From positions 147,786 through 211,785 of the forward strand of contig JAHDQJ010000010.1 in the NCBI GenBank assembly GCA_018433865.1: a stretch of DNA of 64,000 nt, given 5' to 3'. A program made the translations under genes and the position numbers. This DNA is from Spirochaetales bacterium (lineage in GTDB: Bacteria; Spirochaetota; Spirochaetia; Sphaerochaetales; Sphaerochaetaceae). Within the stretch, counting starts at the first letter, position 1; each line of letters opens with the position of its first letter. The notes under the pieces are model-generated. The model ran no database searches and had not been told where the DNA came from. It saw only the letters and a list, made by a program, of their open reading frames with translations. Positions 26,518-36,024 of this stretch are shown piece after piece.

Positions 26518-27702
26518 TCAGTAGGAGAACCCCAATAACCACATGGGAATGTTCTTCCCTCCCGGGTAGTCTGTATCATCACGGATCACGAAGTCTGCCT
26601 TCTTGGGACATTTTGAAGCTCCTCCGATCTCTACCTTGAACGAACTCGAGGAAAATCCGATAGACTTGGTGAGAACGAAGTCCCCCGGTGGTCTCATCCT
26701 TCGTTGCCTCGACCGTGTATCCTCCATAGGAACAGAGCATGACTGCCAGTGTTTCCCTCGCGTTGCCTTTGTCGCCGTTGAGTACCGCATAGAATGCAGG
26801 ATCTGAGAAGAACAGCTTCTCTCCTGCTGTCTTTGCTTTCCTGTCATGCTCCTTCCGGACAATGCGTAACAGATCCACCGATTCCATGACCGTGAGCATG
26901 TGATACAGCTTGTCAGCTCCGATACCCCAATCACTGCAGAGCGATCGTACCTGCGATCGTGGTATCGATGCGTCGGCCAGCGTGCCGGTCACCGCCTTCA
27001 TCAACCTGAGGTTCCCGTCGGTGACCGAGGGGAGGAAAAAGGGGATGTCTCCATAAAGCGTGTTGTCGAGGATGGAAAGCATGCGATCTTCGAAGTCTCC
27101 CTCACGATAGAATGGACGAGTTCCGCTTTGCATGTATCGTCGGAATGCCGTAAGCAAAGAGGGGGAGGGCTGCACGGGAAGCTGTACGTTCGATGCAAAG
27201 GGGTTGCAGGCAGGATACTCGTTGCCAGTTTCAAGAAACAGGAATTCCCGGAAGGAGAGCAGGGGCATTTCGATATGCATGAATCTTCGGGAGAGATCAC
27301 CTGTTCCCACGCGCAAGACCAATGATAAAGCATCACATGCCCACAGCAAGTTTTCAGGGAATTCGTCATGCAGGGCCTTCAGTCCTGTGCGAAGTGAACT
27401 TCATCGATGATCACTCCATCGTATCCTGCAAGGAATATGGTTGAGACGATCTCTTGTAACGGTTTTCCGCCGAGCTTGGGACTATCTGAAGAGAGATAGT
27501 GGATCCGTTTTCCTTGCTCTGCCAGGACCTTCTGTGCGTGATAGAGCAGATACGTGGTTTTCCCAACTCATCGCGCTTCGGTGATCATGCATGCGCGGGG
27601 AAGTGTGTCCCGGTGTCCCACGAACGGTCGGAACCGTGTGGGCTATGCATGCAACAGGCGCTTCATGGTGACGTCCAACACTGCAATTCTCTCATTGGTC
27701 AT
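26518..27702 (-). pseudogene. Decayed AAA-type ATPase (DUF4143-like family)
   Basis: Reading the reverse strand from ATG 27702 gives MTNERIAVLDVTMKRLLHA, then a TAG (27645-27643), more coding sequence, and a TGA (27570-27568) directly before VGKTTYLLYHAQK, the Walker A end. Both stops are one C-to-T change from Gln or Arg codons (CAG, CGA), and the second would restore ARRVGKTT. Translation continues to DGVIIDEVHFAQD (Walker B), where a frameshift near 27380 is needed to reach LKALHDEFPENLLWACDAL. A second frameshift lies in a five-C run (forward strand 26682-26686); removing one base joins the last part, DFVLTKSIGFSSSSFKVEIG. Two nonsense changes and two shifts make this a clear pseudogene. 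The family is the Walker ATPases found near toxin-like genes; an intact relative lies at 27997. Confidence 0.85.
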
Positions 27703-27777
27703 GGCATACCAAGAATCCCCCGGATATGTTCCTGTGACAAGAACAAAATTAAGCTATTGTTCCTACCATAGGAACGG

Positions 27778-27918
27778 TTAGGCGAGAGTGGCTGTGGTAC
27801 GTAAAGTCAAGACCAGGCCGCCATCCCCGAACAGTTCATCCCGGGTGATGCCATTGAGGTCCAGCTGCTCGATGATGTCATCAAGTGCTTCCTTCTCCCG
27901 TTTGCTTCTCTTGGTCAT
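27778..27918 (-). CDS. Small ORF, possible truncated IS256-type transposase start
   Basis: 46 codons from ATG 27918 with AAAGGAG six bases upstream. The product begins MTKRSKREKEALDDIIEQLD and continues NGITRDELFGDGGLVLTLRT. The ITRDELFG-DGG-L arrangement resembles the N-terminal segment of IS256-family (mutator) transposases, which are about 400 aa long, so this may be a remnant. It sits between the ATPase pseudogene and the intact ATPase. Homology is tentative, and it could be an unrelated small protein. Confidence 0.4.
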   Translation of the reverse strand: MTKRSKREKEALDDIIEQLDLNGITRDELFGDGGLVLTLRTTATLA

Positions 27919-27996
27919 GTGCCGCTCCTTTCAGCAGCATGGCAAATTTCCATCTGCACAACCTATGTTACCTCCTCCCCTCCGATTGAAACACCC

Positions 27997-29310
27997 TTAT
28001 CCCTTCAGTAACCAAGAATAGGCGGGTACGATGTGGATGGTCCTTCCCGTCTTCTCATCCTTGAACTCTTCTTCCTCGTATGCGGTGATGATCCACGACT
28101 CCTGAAGCCCAAGTTCCTCCATCCCATCAAGAAGCGGTGAAAGTTCCCGTTCCCTCGTCCGCCCATCCTTGCCCAGACTCCAACTGACCTGTATGAGGCG
28201 GATGTCCGAATCGGGGCCAACGGTAAAATCGATCTCATCACCTTGTGACGTCTTGTAGTAGTAGATCTGCTCAGAGACCCGCCTGAGTGCCATGAACACC
28301 ATGTTCTCCAACACCAGCCCGCTGTTCTCCGAAGTGGCACGACAATAGGCTTGGACCAACGCATGGTCGACACAGTACACTTTCCTTGGGTTGACCGACT
28401 GGACCGCCGTGTTGTACGAACGGATGGGAACCGTGAAGAGCAAGTAACAGTCGGTAAGCTTTTCGATATAATTGCTGATGAGTTCAGGCGAAAGCTTGTT
28501 CCGTTCCCCCGCAAGCCGCTGTTTCAGCTTGTTGACCGTGATGAGCCGGGAATAACTGCTCATCAACATATGCACGAGCCGTTTCAATTGGACAGGATGT
28601 TGGATATTGTATCTGAGCAAGATATCATGGCTTATCACATCATTCACCAGGTTCTGGAAATAGATCGGCGCCATGGAGCCTTTCGGAAGAACCAACCGCT
28701 CGGGCATGCCTCCCTTTTCAACGTACGCATCAAATGCACCGATGACGGCATCCCTGCTCGCGATATCCGTGATCGCCTGGGGTTTCCCGGTTGCCCGCAG
28801 GAATTCCTTGAATGAGAACGGAAACATCTCCCACGTGAAGGTCCTCCCCCCCAGCTCCGTCGCGATCTCCTTTGAAAGCAGCTTGGCTGAGGATCCGGTG
28901 ATATACACCTCGCACAGCTGTGTCGTCTGTATCCTGTTGACGAACTGTGCCCAGCGATTCACATACTGCAATTCGTCGAAGAAGAAATAGACCCGCTCTT
29001 CGTGTTTGAGGGGATACATCCCATAGTAGGTATCCGCAATCACCGAAGGATCAGACCCTTCAAGCCTGAGAAAATCCAGCCGGTCATCAGAAAAGTCAAT
29101 GTAACAGATGTTTTCTGCATCCACCCCATCATCAAGAAGGGACTCGATCTTCTCATGCTGCCAGGTGGATTTTCCGCAGCGTCGGATTCCTATGATCACG
29201 GTCGCCTTCCGCGGAACCGCAAGTATCTGTATGTCCCTTGAAATGATGGCGAAGTGGCTTCTCAGGTTTTTCTGTTGCTGGGCGATGATCAGGCGTAACA
29301 GGTCATTCAT
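27997..29310 (-). CDS. AAA family ATPase with DUF4143 C-terminus
   Basis: 437 aa. Walker A IIGIRRCGKST at residues about 39-49, Walker B RVYFFFDELQYV near 105-116, sensor region YITGSSAKLLSKEIATELGGR near 135. The C-terminal domain (GLVLENMVFMALRR, then YYYKTSQGDEIDFTV) matches DUF4143, a PD-(D/E)XK-like fold with E-x-DF. These proteins are widespread, often mobile, and of unclear role. The decayed relative next to it suggests turnover of such genes at this locus. Start ATG 29310 has no strong ribosome site. Confidence 0.88.
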   Translation of the reverse strand: MNDLLRLIIAQQQKNLRSHFAIISRDIQILAVPRKATVIIGIRRCGKSTWQHEKIESLLDDGVDAENICYIDFSDDRLDFLRLEGSDPSVIADTYYGMYPLKHEERVYFFFDELQYVNRWAQFVNRIQTTQLCEVYITGSSAKLLSKEIATELGGRTFTWEMFPFSFKEFLRATGKPQAITDIASRDAVIGAFDAYVEKGGMPERLVLPKGSMAPIYFQNLVNDVISHDILLRYNIQHPVQLKRLVHMLMSSYSRLITVNKLKQRLAGERNKLSPELISNYIEKLTDCYLLFTVPIRSYNTAVQSVNPRKVYCVDHALVQAYCRATSENSGLVLENMVFMALRRVSEQIYYYKTSQGDEIDFTVGPDSDIRLIQVSWSLGKDGRTRERELSPLLDGMEELGLQESWIITAYEEEEFKDEKTGRTIHIVPAYSWLLKG

Positions 29311-29682
29311 ACGTGCATGATACCTGCAAACAGCGTATAAGTCAAATAGTTTTCAATTATTTGTAAACCTTTATATAATAGTTCCCAATATTTTGAAAAT
29401 TCTGGCACCTTATACCACTACAGACCCATACGCTCATGGACTGTGCTCCCACAGAATGACTTCAATGGGAGAAAACCAATCCTTCGTGGGAGAATAAGGA
29501 CGATCAGTACGTGAAACCCTATCGTTGAATCATCAGAAAATTGCAGTTGTGCTCAATTACCCTTGGGTGGTCTGATCACAGTTGATGATTTTTCAACTCA
29601 ATCGTTCTCTGACTATCATTCAACTTGTGTACGAATGTCCGTGTACCGGTATCCCATGCAAGCATGATCAACGAAGCAGTCC
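29311..29682. other. Intergenic region, AT-rich
   Basis: No gene recognised. TGGGAGAA recurs twice (near 29467 and 29489), with its complement-like CTCCCAC near 29448. A short GTTGA/TCAAC hairpin at about 29581-29597 could end leftward transcription of the MFS gene. Nothing else stands out. Confidence 0.4.
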
Positions 29683-30861
29683 TCATGCACCGACTGCTTC
29701 CACCGTAGTCCTTCTTCGCGTCACCTGGACCATCGCCAGTGCCATGACCAATGTGTAGGCGATGAGGATGTACGGAAGGCTCTGGAGGGAGAGCATGCCG
29801 AAGAGGGCCGAGGTGATCGCAGGTCCCACGATCGCTCCGATGCTCCCAGCTCCCACCAGGTACATCACCAGGTGCATGTCCTCGAACCGGGTGGCGCAGT
29901 GCTCGATCAGCAGGGGCCACACGGGGCCGCACCCCAGTCCGATCAGCCACATCAATATGGCCATCGAGACGATGGTTGCATGACGACCGACCACTGCAAA
30001 GAGCACGAGGCTGACCAGGATCAGCAGGGTGTGCACATCCAGGGGAACGGAGGTACTCTTCTTCTTGAAGTAGATGTAGAAGAACCGCGAGACACTCAGA
30101 CCGATCCAGAAGCTGGTAAGCATCAGAGAAGAGTCGGAGGGGGAGAAGCGGTAGGCTTTCTCCAGGAACGTGGGTATCCAGCTGCCGATCACGCTCTCCA
30201 TCACCACATACGCCATGATCGCGATGAACATCCAGCGGAAGGTCGCTCCGTGGTACGCTCCCTTCAGGTTCGTTGTCATCGCGTCAGGATTTGCGGTACT
30301 CCGTTTTTCCTCCTTTCCCATCAGTACCAGGATCATCACCGTCACTCCCACCATCGCGGCGAAGCCGCCAATGATCGCACCGATGCGCGGTACGGTGGAG
30401 CCGAGCTTCATGAACACGCCGACGATCAAAGGAGCGACGAACGCACCGACGGCGAAGAGGAACTGGCTGGTGTAGATCATCCGTCCCTGTTCGTCGGATT
30501 CGGAGAGCAAGGCGGTACCGATCGACTCTACCGATCCTCCTGCTCCTCCGACCATCATCATCAGCAGCGCGAGCGCGAAGAAGGATCCGATCGTACCGAT
30601 GAGCATGATGCCGATCGATGCGAGCAAAAGCGCGAAGATCAGGATGCCCACCAGAGGCAGGTCCTTGCGTTTCTGCAGTTTCCCGATGCCTATCGAGCAG
30701 AGGGTGAACCCCCCATACTGTACGAAAAAGACCGCACCGAACCACTTCGAGGGAATCGAGAGGGAGTCTGAGAACCAGGTCACCAAGGAGGGCAGGGTAT
30801 TCGCCGTCACCGCGAATCCTGCCAAGCTGATTACCAGTGCGATCTTTCGTGTCTTGCTCAT
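29683..30861 (-). CDS. Major facilitator superfamily transporter
   Basis: 392 aa with about twelve hydrophobic segments. The N-terminal half (MSKTRKIALVISLAGFAVTA) and the short loop with KLQKRKDLP between helices 2 and 3 fit the MFS topology. The central loop around residue 190-210 is charged (KEEKRSTANPDAMTT). The closest style is the FucP/sugar-proton or YfmO-like MFS group, without a decisive motif. It overlaps the LacI gene by 4 bases, so its likely substrate is the same carbohydrate or degradation product that the regulator senses. Confidence 0.88.
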   Translation of the reverse strand: MSKTRKIALVISLAGFAVTANTLPSLVTWFSDSLSIPSKWFGAVFFVQYGGFTLCSIGIGKLQKRKDLPLVGILIFALLLASIGIMLIGTIGSFFALALLMMMVGGAGGSVESIGTALLSESDEQGRMIYTSQFLFAVGAFVAPLIVGVFMKLGSTVPRIGAIIGGFAAMVGVTVMILVLMGKEEKRSTANPDAMTTNLKGAYHGATFRWMFIAIMAYVVMESVIGSWIPTFLEKAYRFSPSDSSLMLTSFWIGLSVSRFFYIYFKKKSTSVPLDVHTLLILVSLVLFAVVGRHATIVSMAILMWLIGLGCGPVWPLLIEHCATRFEDMHLVMYLVGAGSIGAIVGPAITSALFGMLSLQSLPYILIAYTLVMALAMVQVTRRRTTVEAVGA

Positions 30862-31871
30862 GTCAGGGTTACCCTCACGCTTGATTGTCGTACCTGCAAC
30901 TCTGCGGTCACCAGCGTCCTTTCTACCCCCTTCTCCTCCGGGTTGTCAATCAGGTACTGCAATCGTTGTGCGGCCAAAAGTCCGATCTTCGAGTCCACAC
31001 GCGAAAGGGTCGTCAGCGGAGGGTCCAGTGCATCGACCAGCTCCAGGTAGTCGAAACTCGCCACCGCGATATCGTGGGGGATGCGCAAATCCCGCTCACG
31101 AAGCACCGCATAGAGACCGAGTGCCATCAGTGAGTTCGCGGTGATGATTCCATCGAGTCCGGAGGTACAGCGGTCCAGCAATTCCATCGCCGCCCTCCGG
31201 CCTCCCTGTACCGTCCAGTCACCCGTGACCACCTGGGTCGGGTGGACCGGCAATTCCAAGGTGGCCATCGCCTGGAGGAAACCCTCGTGGCGGTGTGCAC
31301 CCGAGGTCTCCGCCAGGGGACCGCTGATGAATCCTATCGAGCGACACCCCTGGGCGCAGAGGTGTTCGGTCAGACGCTTGCTGTTGGCCATGTCGTCATG
31401 AAGCACGAGGTCGGTATCGGCCCCCTCGAGGATATTGTCGATCACGACCACGGGAATCCGGTAGTGCTCACGGATCAGCTGTACATGATCCGCAGTCGAG
31501 CCGACGGTCGCGAGGATGATCCCGTCGACCTGTTTGGCCACCAGACTGTCCAGTGCGTCGATCTCCATCCGGTGGCTTCCCTCGCTGAAACTGATCAGGG
31601 TGCTGTAGCCGGATGGCTTGAGATGGTTATGGACGGCCCGGCCGACCTCTCCGAAGAAGAGGTTGGTAAGATCGGGCACGACCAAACCGATCGTACAGGA
31701 GCGGTTCTGTCGCAGACTCCGCGCCGCGTTGTTCGGCAGATAATGGTGCGTCCGCGCTATCTCGAGGATCCGCTCGCGTGTCGCCTTGCTGATATCGGGG
31801 TATCCGTTGATCGCACGCGAGGCGGTCTTGATCGATACTCCGGCGATCGTTGCGATCTCCTTCAGTGTCAC
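30858..31871 (-). CDS. LacI family transcriptional regulator, first
   Basis: 337 aa. Classical LacI DNA-binding domain at residues 2-50 (LKEIATIAGVSIKTASRAIN, with the hinge helix NNAARSLRQ). It is followed by a periplasmic-binding-like sensor domain (TIGLVVPDLTNLFFGEVGRA). It lies 25 bases downstream of the M24-type gene at 31897 and overlaps the MFS gene, forming a leftward M24-LacI-MFS operon. The 26-bp palindrome at 33183-33208, upstream of that operon, is a plausible operator for this protein or for the neighbouring LacI at 33255. Confidence 0.92.
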   Translation of the reverse strand: MTLKEIATIAGVSIKTASRAINGYPDISKATRERILEIARTHHYLPNNAARSLRQNRSCTIGLVVPDLTNLFFGEVGRAVHNHLKPSGYSTLISFSEGSHRMEIDALDSLVAKQVDGIILATVGSTADHVQLIREHYRIPVVVIDNILEGADTDLVLHDDMANSKRLTEHLCAQGCRSIGFISGPLAETSGAHRHEGFLQAMATLELPVHPTQVVTGDWTVQGGRRAAMELLDRCTSGLDGIITANSLMALGLYAVLRERDLRIPHDIAVASFDYLELVDALDPPLTTLSRVDSKIGLLAAQRLQYLIDNPEEKGVERTLVTAELQVRQSSVRVTLT

Positions 31872-31896
31872 GTCCGCTCCTCCTTCAGTATTCCTC

Positions 31897-33066
31897 TCAG
31901 CAGGATATCTCGTGGATCTGGCCGATCGGGTTGCTCAGCAACTGACATCCGGTTTCGGTAATCACGATCCCCGTCTCCCACCGCATTCCGTAAGAGGGTC
32001 CGGAGGCGAAGGTGTCGACCTGGAACGTCATGTTCGGTTGCAACAGATAGGTGGAGGAGGTCTCCATCCAAGGGGCTTCGACCTCGATCATCCCCGTTCC
32101 GTGGCACGGACCGTACACGAAGTTGTCCACCCTGCCGGCATCAATATACTTCTGGTAGAAATCGGAGGCAACCTTGCTTGCCGGTACTCCCGGCTTCAAC
32201 TGGTCGTAGGTCCACATGTGCATGTCGCGGCAGAACTCGACCAATGCACGTTTCTCGCCGGTCAGCGGTCCCATGCTCACCGGGACTCCCACGCTCGGCG
32301 AGTACCCTTCGATCTTTGCCGAGAGGTTCAGCTGGACCAGGTCTCCCTTCCCGATGGTACGGTAGGTGGAACGGCTGATCGCGTGGCTCGTCGATTTCTC
32401 GCTGAACACATACATCGGCAGCCCCTCATACTCCGCACCATTCTCGTAGATGCACTTCTGGGCGACACCGACCATCTGCAATTCGGTCATGCCGGGACGG
32501 AGGGCCTTGATGACCTCCTTCGTGGCAAGCTCGACGATCCTGAAACCTTCGCGCATGCAGGCCAGTTCGTTCTCGCTCTTGATCGTCCTGAGGCTCCGCA
32601 CGATATCGTCGGCACGGACGATCTCGGCGTCGGGGAAATTCTTTCTCAGGCCTTCGAGCTGGACCGGGTTGGTCACCAAGTACCCTGCGATGCCGATGCG
32701 CAACTTCTTCCCGCTCACCCCGATCGACTTGAACACGTGTGCGAAGGTATCGGGGGTCAGCTGCGGATAGGCCGGGTCCGCCGATTCGCGGTACTCTATC
32801 AAGGTGAAGATGTTCGAGAGGACGCTCCGGTCCGCAGCGAACTTCGTACTCTCCGGGCCCACCATCAGCGCGGCTTTGCCGTTGGGGGCGATCGCCACCC
32901 CGGCGGTCTCGAACAGCGGCCAGAAGTTGGTGAAGTAACGTACGAAGGAGTAATCGGCTTCGTTGCAGTTGGAGATCAGGACGTCCAGTCCTGCCTCGCC
33001 GACAAGCTTCGCAGCCTTTGCGATGCGCTCGAAATACTCCGACTGTGGAATCATGACCCGTTTCAT
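31897..33066 (-). CDS. M24-fold (creatinase/prolidase-like) protein lacking metal aspartates, copy 1
   Basis: 389 aa from ATG 33066, behind AGGGAGGA; a longer in-frame version to 33153 has no site. The N-terminal creatinase domain is followed by a pita-bread domain. Against the M24 pattern, the two metal-binding Asp positions are replaced (LVQLNLSAKIEGYSPSVG: Asn and Ser). The catalytic His remains in GPCHGTGMIEVEAP and the last Glu in MRWETGIVIT. Loss of both Asp argues against a normal metallopeptidase and for a creatinase-like, metal-free C-N hydrolase or a binding protein. Three paralogues lie at 39002-42594 in the next operon. Confidence 0.85.
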   Translation of the reverse strand: MKRVMIPQSEYFERIAKAAKLVGEAGLDVLISNCNEADYSFVRYFTNFWPLFETAGVAIAPNGKAALMVGPESTKFAADRSVLSNIFTLIEYRESADPAYPQLTPDTFAHVFKSIGVSGKKLRIGIAGYLVTNPVQLEGLRKNFPDAEIVRADDIVRSLRTIKSENELACMREGFRIVELATKEVIKALRPGMTELQMVGVAQKCIYENGAEYEGLPMYVFSEKSTSHAISRSTYRTIGKGDLVQLNLSAKIEGYSPSVGVPVSMGPLTGEKRALVEFCRDMHMWTYDQLKPGVPASKVASDFYQKYIDAGRVDNFVYGPCHGTGMIEVEAPWMETSSTYLLQPNMTFQVDTFASGPSYGMRWETGIVITETGCQLLSNPIGQIHEISC

Positions 33067-33182
33067 CTCTTGTCCTCCCTGGATTGTGCTCTCTTGGCGG
33101 GATGTCTCGTGTGGGCAGCTGTGGTCAATCGGATTGTCCGGGGAATTTCCCATGGTACTACCCGAAAGATCCTCATCCCTAA

Positions 33183-33208
33183 GGTAAACGTTGACGTCAA
33201 CCTTTACC
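33183..33208. promoter_or_regulatory. 26-bp LacI-type palindrome
   Basis: Twelve of thirteen base pairs match about the centre between 33195 and 33196; the core is GTTGACGTCAAC, with arms GGTAAA and TTTACC. It lies 117 bases upstream of the M24 start at 33066 and downstream of the LacI gene at 33255. The size and CG centre are typical of LacI-family operators. Confidence 0.7.
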
Positions 33209-33254
33209 CATGTAGTAGAACATCAGTTTCCCCTCTTGTCAACCGTGAATGCAC

Positions 33255-34289
33255 TCAGGTTTTCTCGAGGGGGCGGACGGAAGAGCGGACTTTCAGCTCG
33301 GGGGTGAGGATGATCTGGACCATTTCCGATTCCGGCTTCTCGATGCTGTCGAGCAGCATGTTGATCGCATAGAGGCCGGTCTGTTCCTTCGGCTGGTTCA
33401 CGGTGGTAAGCGGGGGGGACAGGTACTTGGTCGCCAGGATATTGTCGTAGCCGACCACGCTGTAGGTACCGGGGATGGAGAAGTGGTGGGTAAGGGCCGC
33501 CTCATAGACACCGATGGCGATCACATCGCTGAGGGTGACGATCGCGGTGAACTCGTCACCGCGGACGGTATCCTTGCCTTCGAGGATCCGTTCGATCTGC
33601 TGCGCGGTGATCTTGATGTCGATCAGGTTGTGCTTCACCAGATTGGGGCGGTAGGGGATCCCGAAGCTCGCGAGCGTCTCGATGTATCCGCGCTTGAACC
33701 GTTGGGAGGAGGGCAGGTGTTCGGGCCCGTTGAGCAACAGGATGTCACGATGCCCGGCGGCGATCACGTGGCCGACCGCCTGCGCCGCCGCGGCTTCGTG
33801 GTCGACATAGACGCAGCATATATCGTTGCGTGCGGGACGGTTGTCGATGAATACCGTCTTGACCCCTTCGTTGACCAACAGCTCGATGTTCTCCGATTCC
33901 TCGCTCACCGAGGAGACGATGAGTCCCTCGACTCCCTGACTGATCATCGTCGAGATGTTCTTCTTCTCCAACTGCTCATCGTACTTCGAGTCGGCGAGGA
34001 ACATCGTATAGCCCTTCTTGTGCAACACATCGCCGATCGCCTTGTAGATTTCCGAGTAGAACGGACTCTGCAGGTCGTTGAGGATCACTCCGATGGTATG
34101 GGTCCTACGGCTGCGCAGTCCTTTGGCGAGGATGTTCGGACGGTAGTTGTACAGCGCGGCGATCGCCTTGATCCGTTCGCGGGTCGCACTGTTGATCGCA
34201 GGATCATCGTGCAGCGCCTTCGCGACGGTAGAGAAGGAGACTCCGGCTTTCTGTGCAATGAACTTGATCGTGACGTTCTGCTGTTTCAT
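33255..34289 (-). CDS. LacI family transcriptional regulator, second
   Basis: 344 aa from ATG 34289 (MKQQNVTIKFIAQKAGVSFS); a longer in-frame reading to 34385 crosses the operator region. DNA-binding domain residues about 6-55, hinge helix NILAKGLRS, then a PurR-like sensor domain (TIGVILNDLQSPFYSEIYKA). It is divergent from the ABC operon at 34533. Three copies of a CAACGTTG-centred site lie in the gap, so it likely represses both the importer and itself. Its ligand is probably the imported sugar. Confidence 0.92.
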   Translation of the reverse strand: MKQQNVTIKFIAQKAGVSFSTVAKALHDDPAINSATRERIKAIAALYNYRPNILAKGLRSRRTHTIGVILNDLQSPFYSEIYKAIGDVLHKKGYTMFLADSKYDEQLEKKNISTMISQGVEGLIVSSVSEESENIELLVNEGVKTVFIDNRPARNDICCVYVDHEAAAAQAVGHVIAAGHRDILLLNGPEHLPSSQRFKRGYIETLASFGIPYRPNLVKHNLIDIKITAQQIERILEGKDTVRGDEFTAIVTLSDVIAIGVYEAALTHHFSIPGTYSVVGYDNILATKYLSPPLTTVNQPKEQTGLYAINMLLDSIEKPESEMVQIILTPELKVRSSVRPLEKT

Positions 34290-34330
34290 CGATGTGCCTC
34301 GGGGATACGTTGGTATATCATAAACAAGGC

Positions 34331-34345
34331 CTCCAACGTTGTCAA
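34331..34345. promoter_or_regulatory. LacI operator half-match near the regulator gene
   Basis: TCCAACGTTGTCAA, centred between 34337 and 34338, keeps the right half of the two downstream operators but is poor on the left. It is 42 bases upstream of the regulator's ATG and may serve autoregulation. Confidence 0.45.
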
Positions 34346-34395
34346 ACGGAAAGGCTGAAAACGGAAAAATTGCGAAAATCATCACGAAATTTTGC

Positions 34396-34423
34396 TTGAC
34401 AACCGGTTTTTCCCATGTATCAT
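34396..34423 (+). promoter_or_regulatory. Promoter of the second ABC operon
   Basis: TTGACA (34396-34401), 16-base spacer, TATCAT (34418-34423). Two operators follow directly downstream, as expected for repression. The first gene begins at 34533. Confidence 0.7.
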
Positions 34424-34431
34424 GAGAGTAG

Positions 34432-34480
34432 TTACAACGTTGTCAGGCGATTCTGTGGGAATAATTGACAACGTTGTAAT
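34432..34480. promoter_or_regulatory. Pair of LacI operators
   Basis: TTACAACGTTGTCA (34432-34445) and TTGACAACGTTGTAA (34465-34479) share the consensus TTRACAACGTTGTYAA. Their centres are 34 bases apart, about three helical turns, and both lie just after the promoter at 34396. They are the best-supported regulatory sites in the window. The LacI protein encoded at 33255 is the expected binder. Confidence 0.75.
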
Positions 34481-34532
34481 ACAGTGGCCAAGGGGATTGC
34501 GGTCCTCGCATCTGCCGCTGAGAGAGGAGTGT

Positions 34533-36011
34533 ATGAGTGCATATGTGCTTGAAATGAAGGGGATTACCAAGACGTTCCCCGGTGTCGTGGCTCTCGACGA
34601 CGTGACGCTCTCGGTAGAGAAGGGGACTGTCCACGCGCTGATCGGAGAGAACGGCGCGGGCAAATCGACGCTGATGAAAATCCTCAACGGTGTCTATACC
34701 GCTACCAAGGGCGAGCTCTTCCTTGAGGGGCAGCCGCTGCACCTCCAGGGAGTGCGTGACGCGCAGGAGAAGGGAATCAGCACGATCTTCCAGGAGTTCA
34801 ACCTGATCAATGCCCTCTCGGTCGCCGAGAACATCTTCCTCGGCCGGTTCGAGGGCAAGGGGCAGATCAAGTGGAACCGGATCAATCGCAAGGCCCGGGA
34901 GCTTCTGGAGAAACTGGGATTCAACTTCGACGTGAGCAAGCCGGTCGGCAAGCTGAGTACCGCCGAAAAACAGCTCGTGGAGATCGCGAAGGCGCTCTCC
35001 TACGATGCGAAGATCATCGTGATGGACGAACCGACCTCCTCGCTGACGAAGAAGGAGATCGAGCTTTTCTTCCCGATCATCGAGAAGCTGCGCAAAGGTG
35101 GGATCACGGTGATCTACATCTCGCACAAGCTCGATGAGATCTTCCATATCTGCGATCGCGTCTCGATCATGCGCGACGGCAAGCTGGTGGGTGAGAGTCT
35201 GGTTAGCGAGATCACCCGGGAGCGGATCATCGAGCTGATGGTCGGCCGTTCGATGGAGATGGAGTACCCTGCACGCACCGCATCACCCGGTGAACCGGTG
35301 CTTGAGGTGAAGAACCTCACGCGCGAGCCGCTGTTGCATGATATCTCCTTCACCTTGCACAAGGGGGAGATCCTCGGGATCGCGGGTCTGGTCGGTGCGG
35401 GACGCACCGAGCTTGCCGAGACGATCTTCGGAGCGGCCGTGGCCGACTCCGGATCGATCGAGATCAACGGGAAGGCGGTCTCGATCCGCTCCACGATGGA
35501 TGGGAAGGCCAACTCGATCGGGATGGTCACCGAAGATCGCAAGGAGACGGGCCTGGTGCTCGACATGAGCGTGACGCGCAACATCACGGTGACGAAGCTC
35601 GATGAGGTGACCACGGGAATCGTGCTGAGCAAGCAGAAGGAGGGCGAGGTCGCCTCCGAGTATGTGCAGAAGCTGAATATCAAGACACCTTCGATCAACC
35701 AGACGCTCTACAACCTGTCGGGAGGGAACCAACAGAAGGTGGTCCTTTCGAAATGGCTCTTCTCCAACGTGGAGATACTGATCCTCGATGAGCCGACGCG
35801 CGGCATCGACGTGGGTGCGAAGTATGAGATCTACTGCCTGATGAACGAGCTCACCGAGCAGGGCAAGTCGATCATCATGATCAGCAGCGAATTGCCCGAA
35901 GTCCTGAGCATGAGCGACAGGATACTGGTCATGCACAAGGGGATGATCAAGGGTGAGCTGACGGGAGCGAAGATGACTGCTGACAACGTCATGCAATTGG
36001 CAATCGATTAA
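34533..36011 (+). CDS. Sugar ABC transporter ATP-binding protein (RbsA type), second system
   Basis: 492 aa from ATG 34533 behind GAGAGGAG; the in-frame extension to 34392 covers the operators. Two tandem ATPase domains: Walker A GENGAGKST at 38-46, Walker B IIVMDEPTSSL near 160, then a degenerate second P-loop (GIAGLVGAGRTEL), LSGGNQQKV near 393 and LILDEPTRGID. It energises the importer formed with the two permeases and the binding protein that follow, in the order ATPase, permease, permease, binding protein. The binding protein comes last, unlike in the system at 13468. Confidence 0.94.
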   Translation: MSAYVLEMKGITKTFPGVVALDDVTLSVEKGTVHALIGENGAGKSTLMKILNGVYTATKGELFLEGQPLHLQGVRDAQEKGISTIFQEFNLINALSVAENIFLGRFEGKGQIKWNRINRKARELLEKLGFNFDVSKPVGKLSTAEKQLVEIAKALSYDAKIIVMDEPTSSLTKKEIELFFPIIEKLRKGGITVIYISHKLDEIFHICDRVSIMRDGKLVGESLVSEITRERIIELMVGRSMEMEYPARTASPGEPVLEVKNLTREPLLHDISFTLHKGEILGIAGLVGAGRTELAETIFGAAVADSGSIEINGKAVSIRSTMDGKANSIGMVTEDRKETGLVLDMSVTRNITVTKLDEVTTGIVLSKQKEGEVASEYVQKLNIKTPSINQTLYNLSGGNQQKVVLSKWLFSNVEILILDEPTRGIDVGAKYEIYCLMNELTEQGKSIIMISSELPEVLSMSDRILVMHKGMIKGELTGAKMTADNVMQLAID

Positions 36012-36024
36012 GGTGGGAATACAG

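Noticed and set aside
29576..29682. Coding remnant downstream of the MFS gene on the minus strand
   Set aside because: An open reading ending in ELKNHQL exists there but has no start or family of its own.
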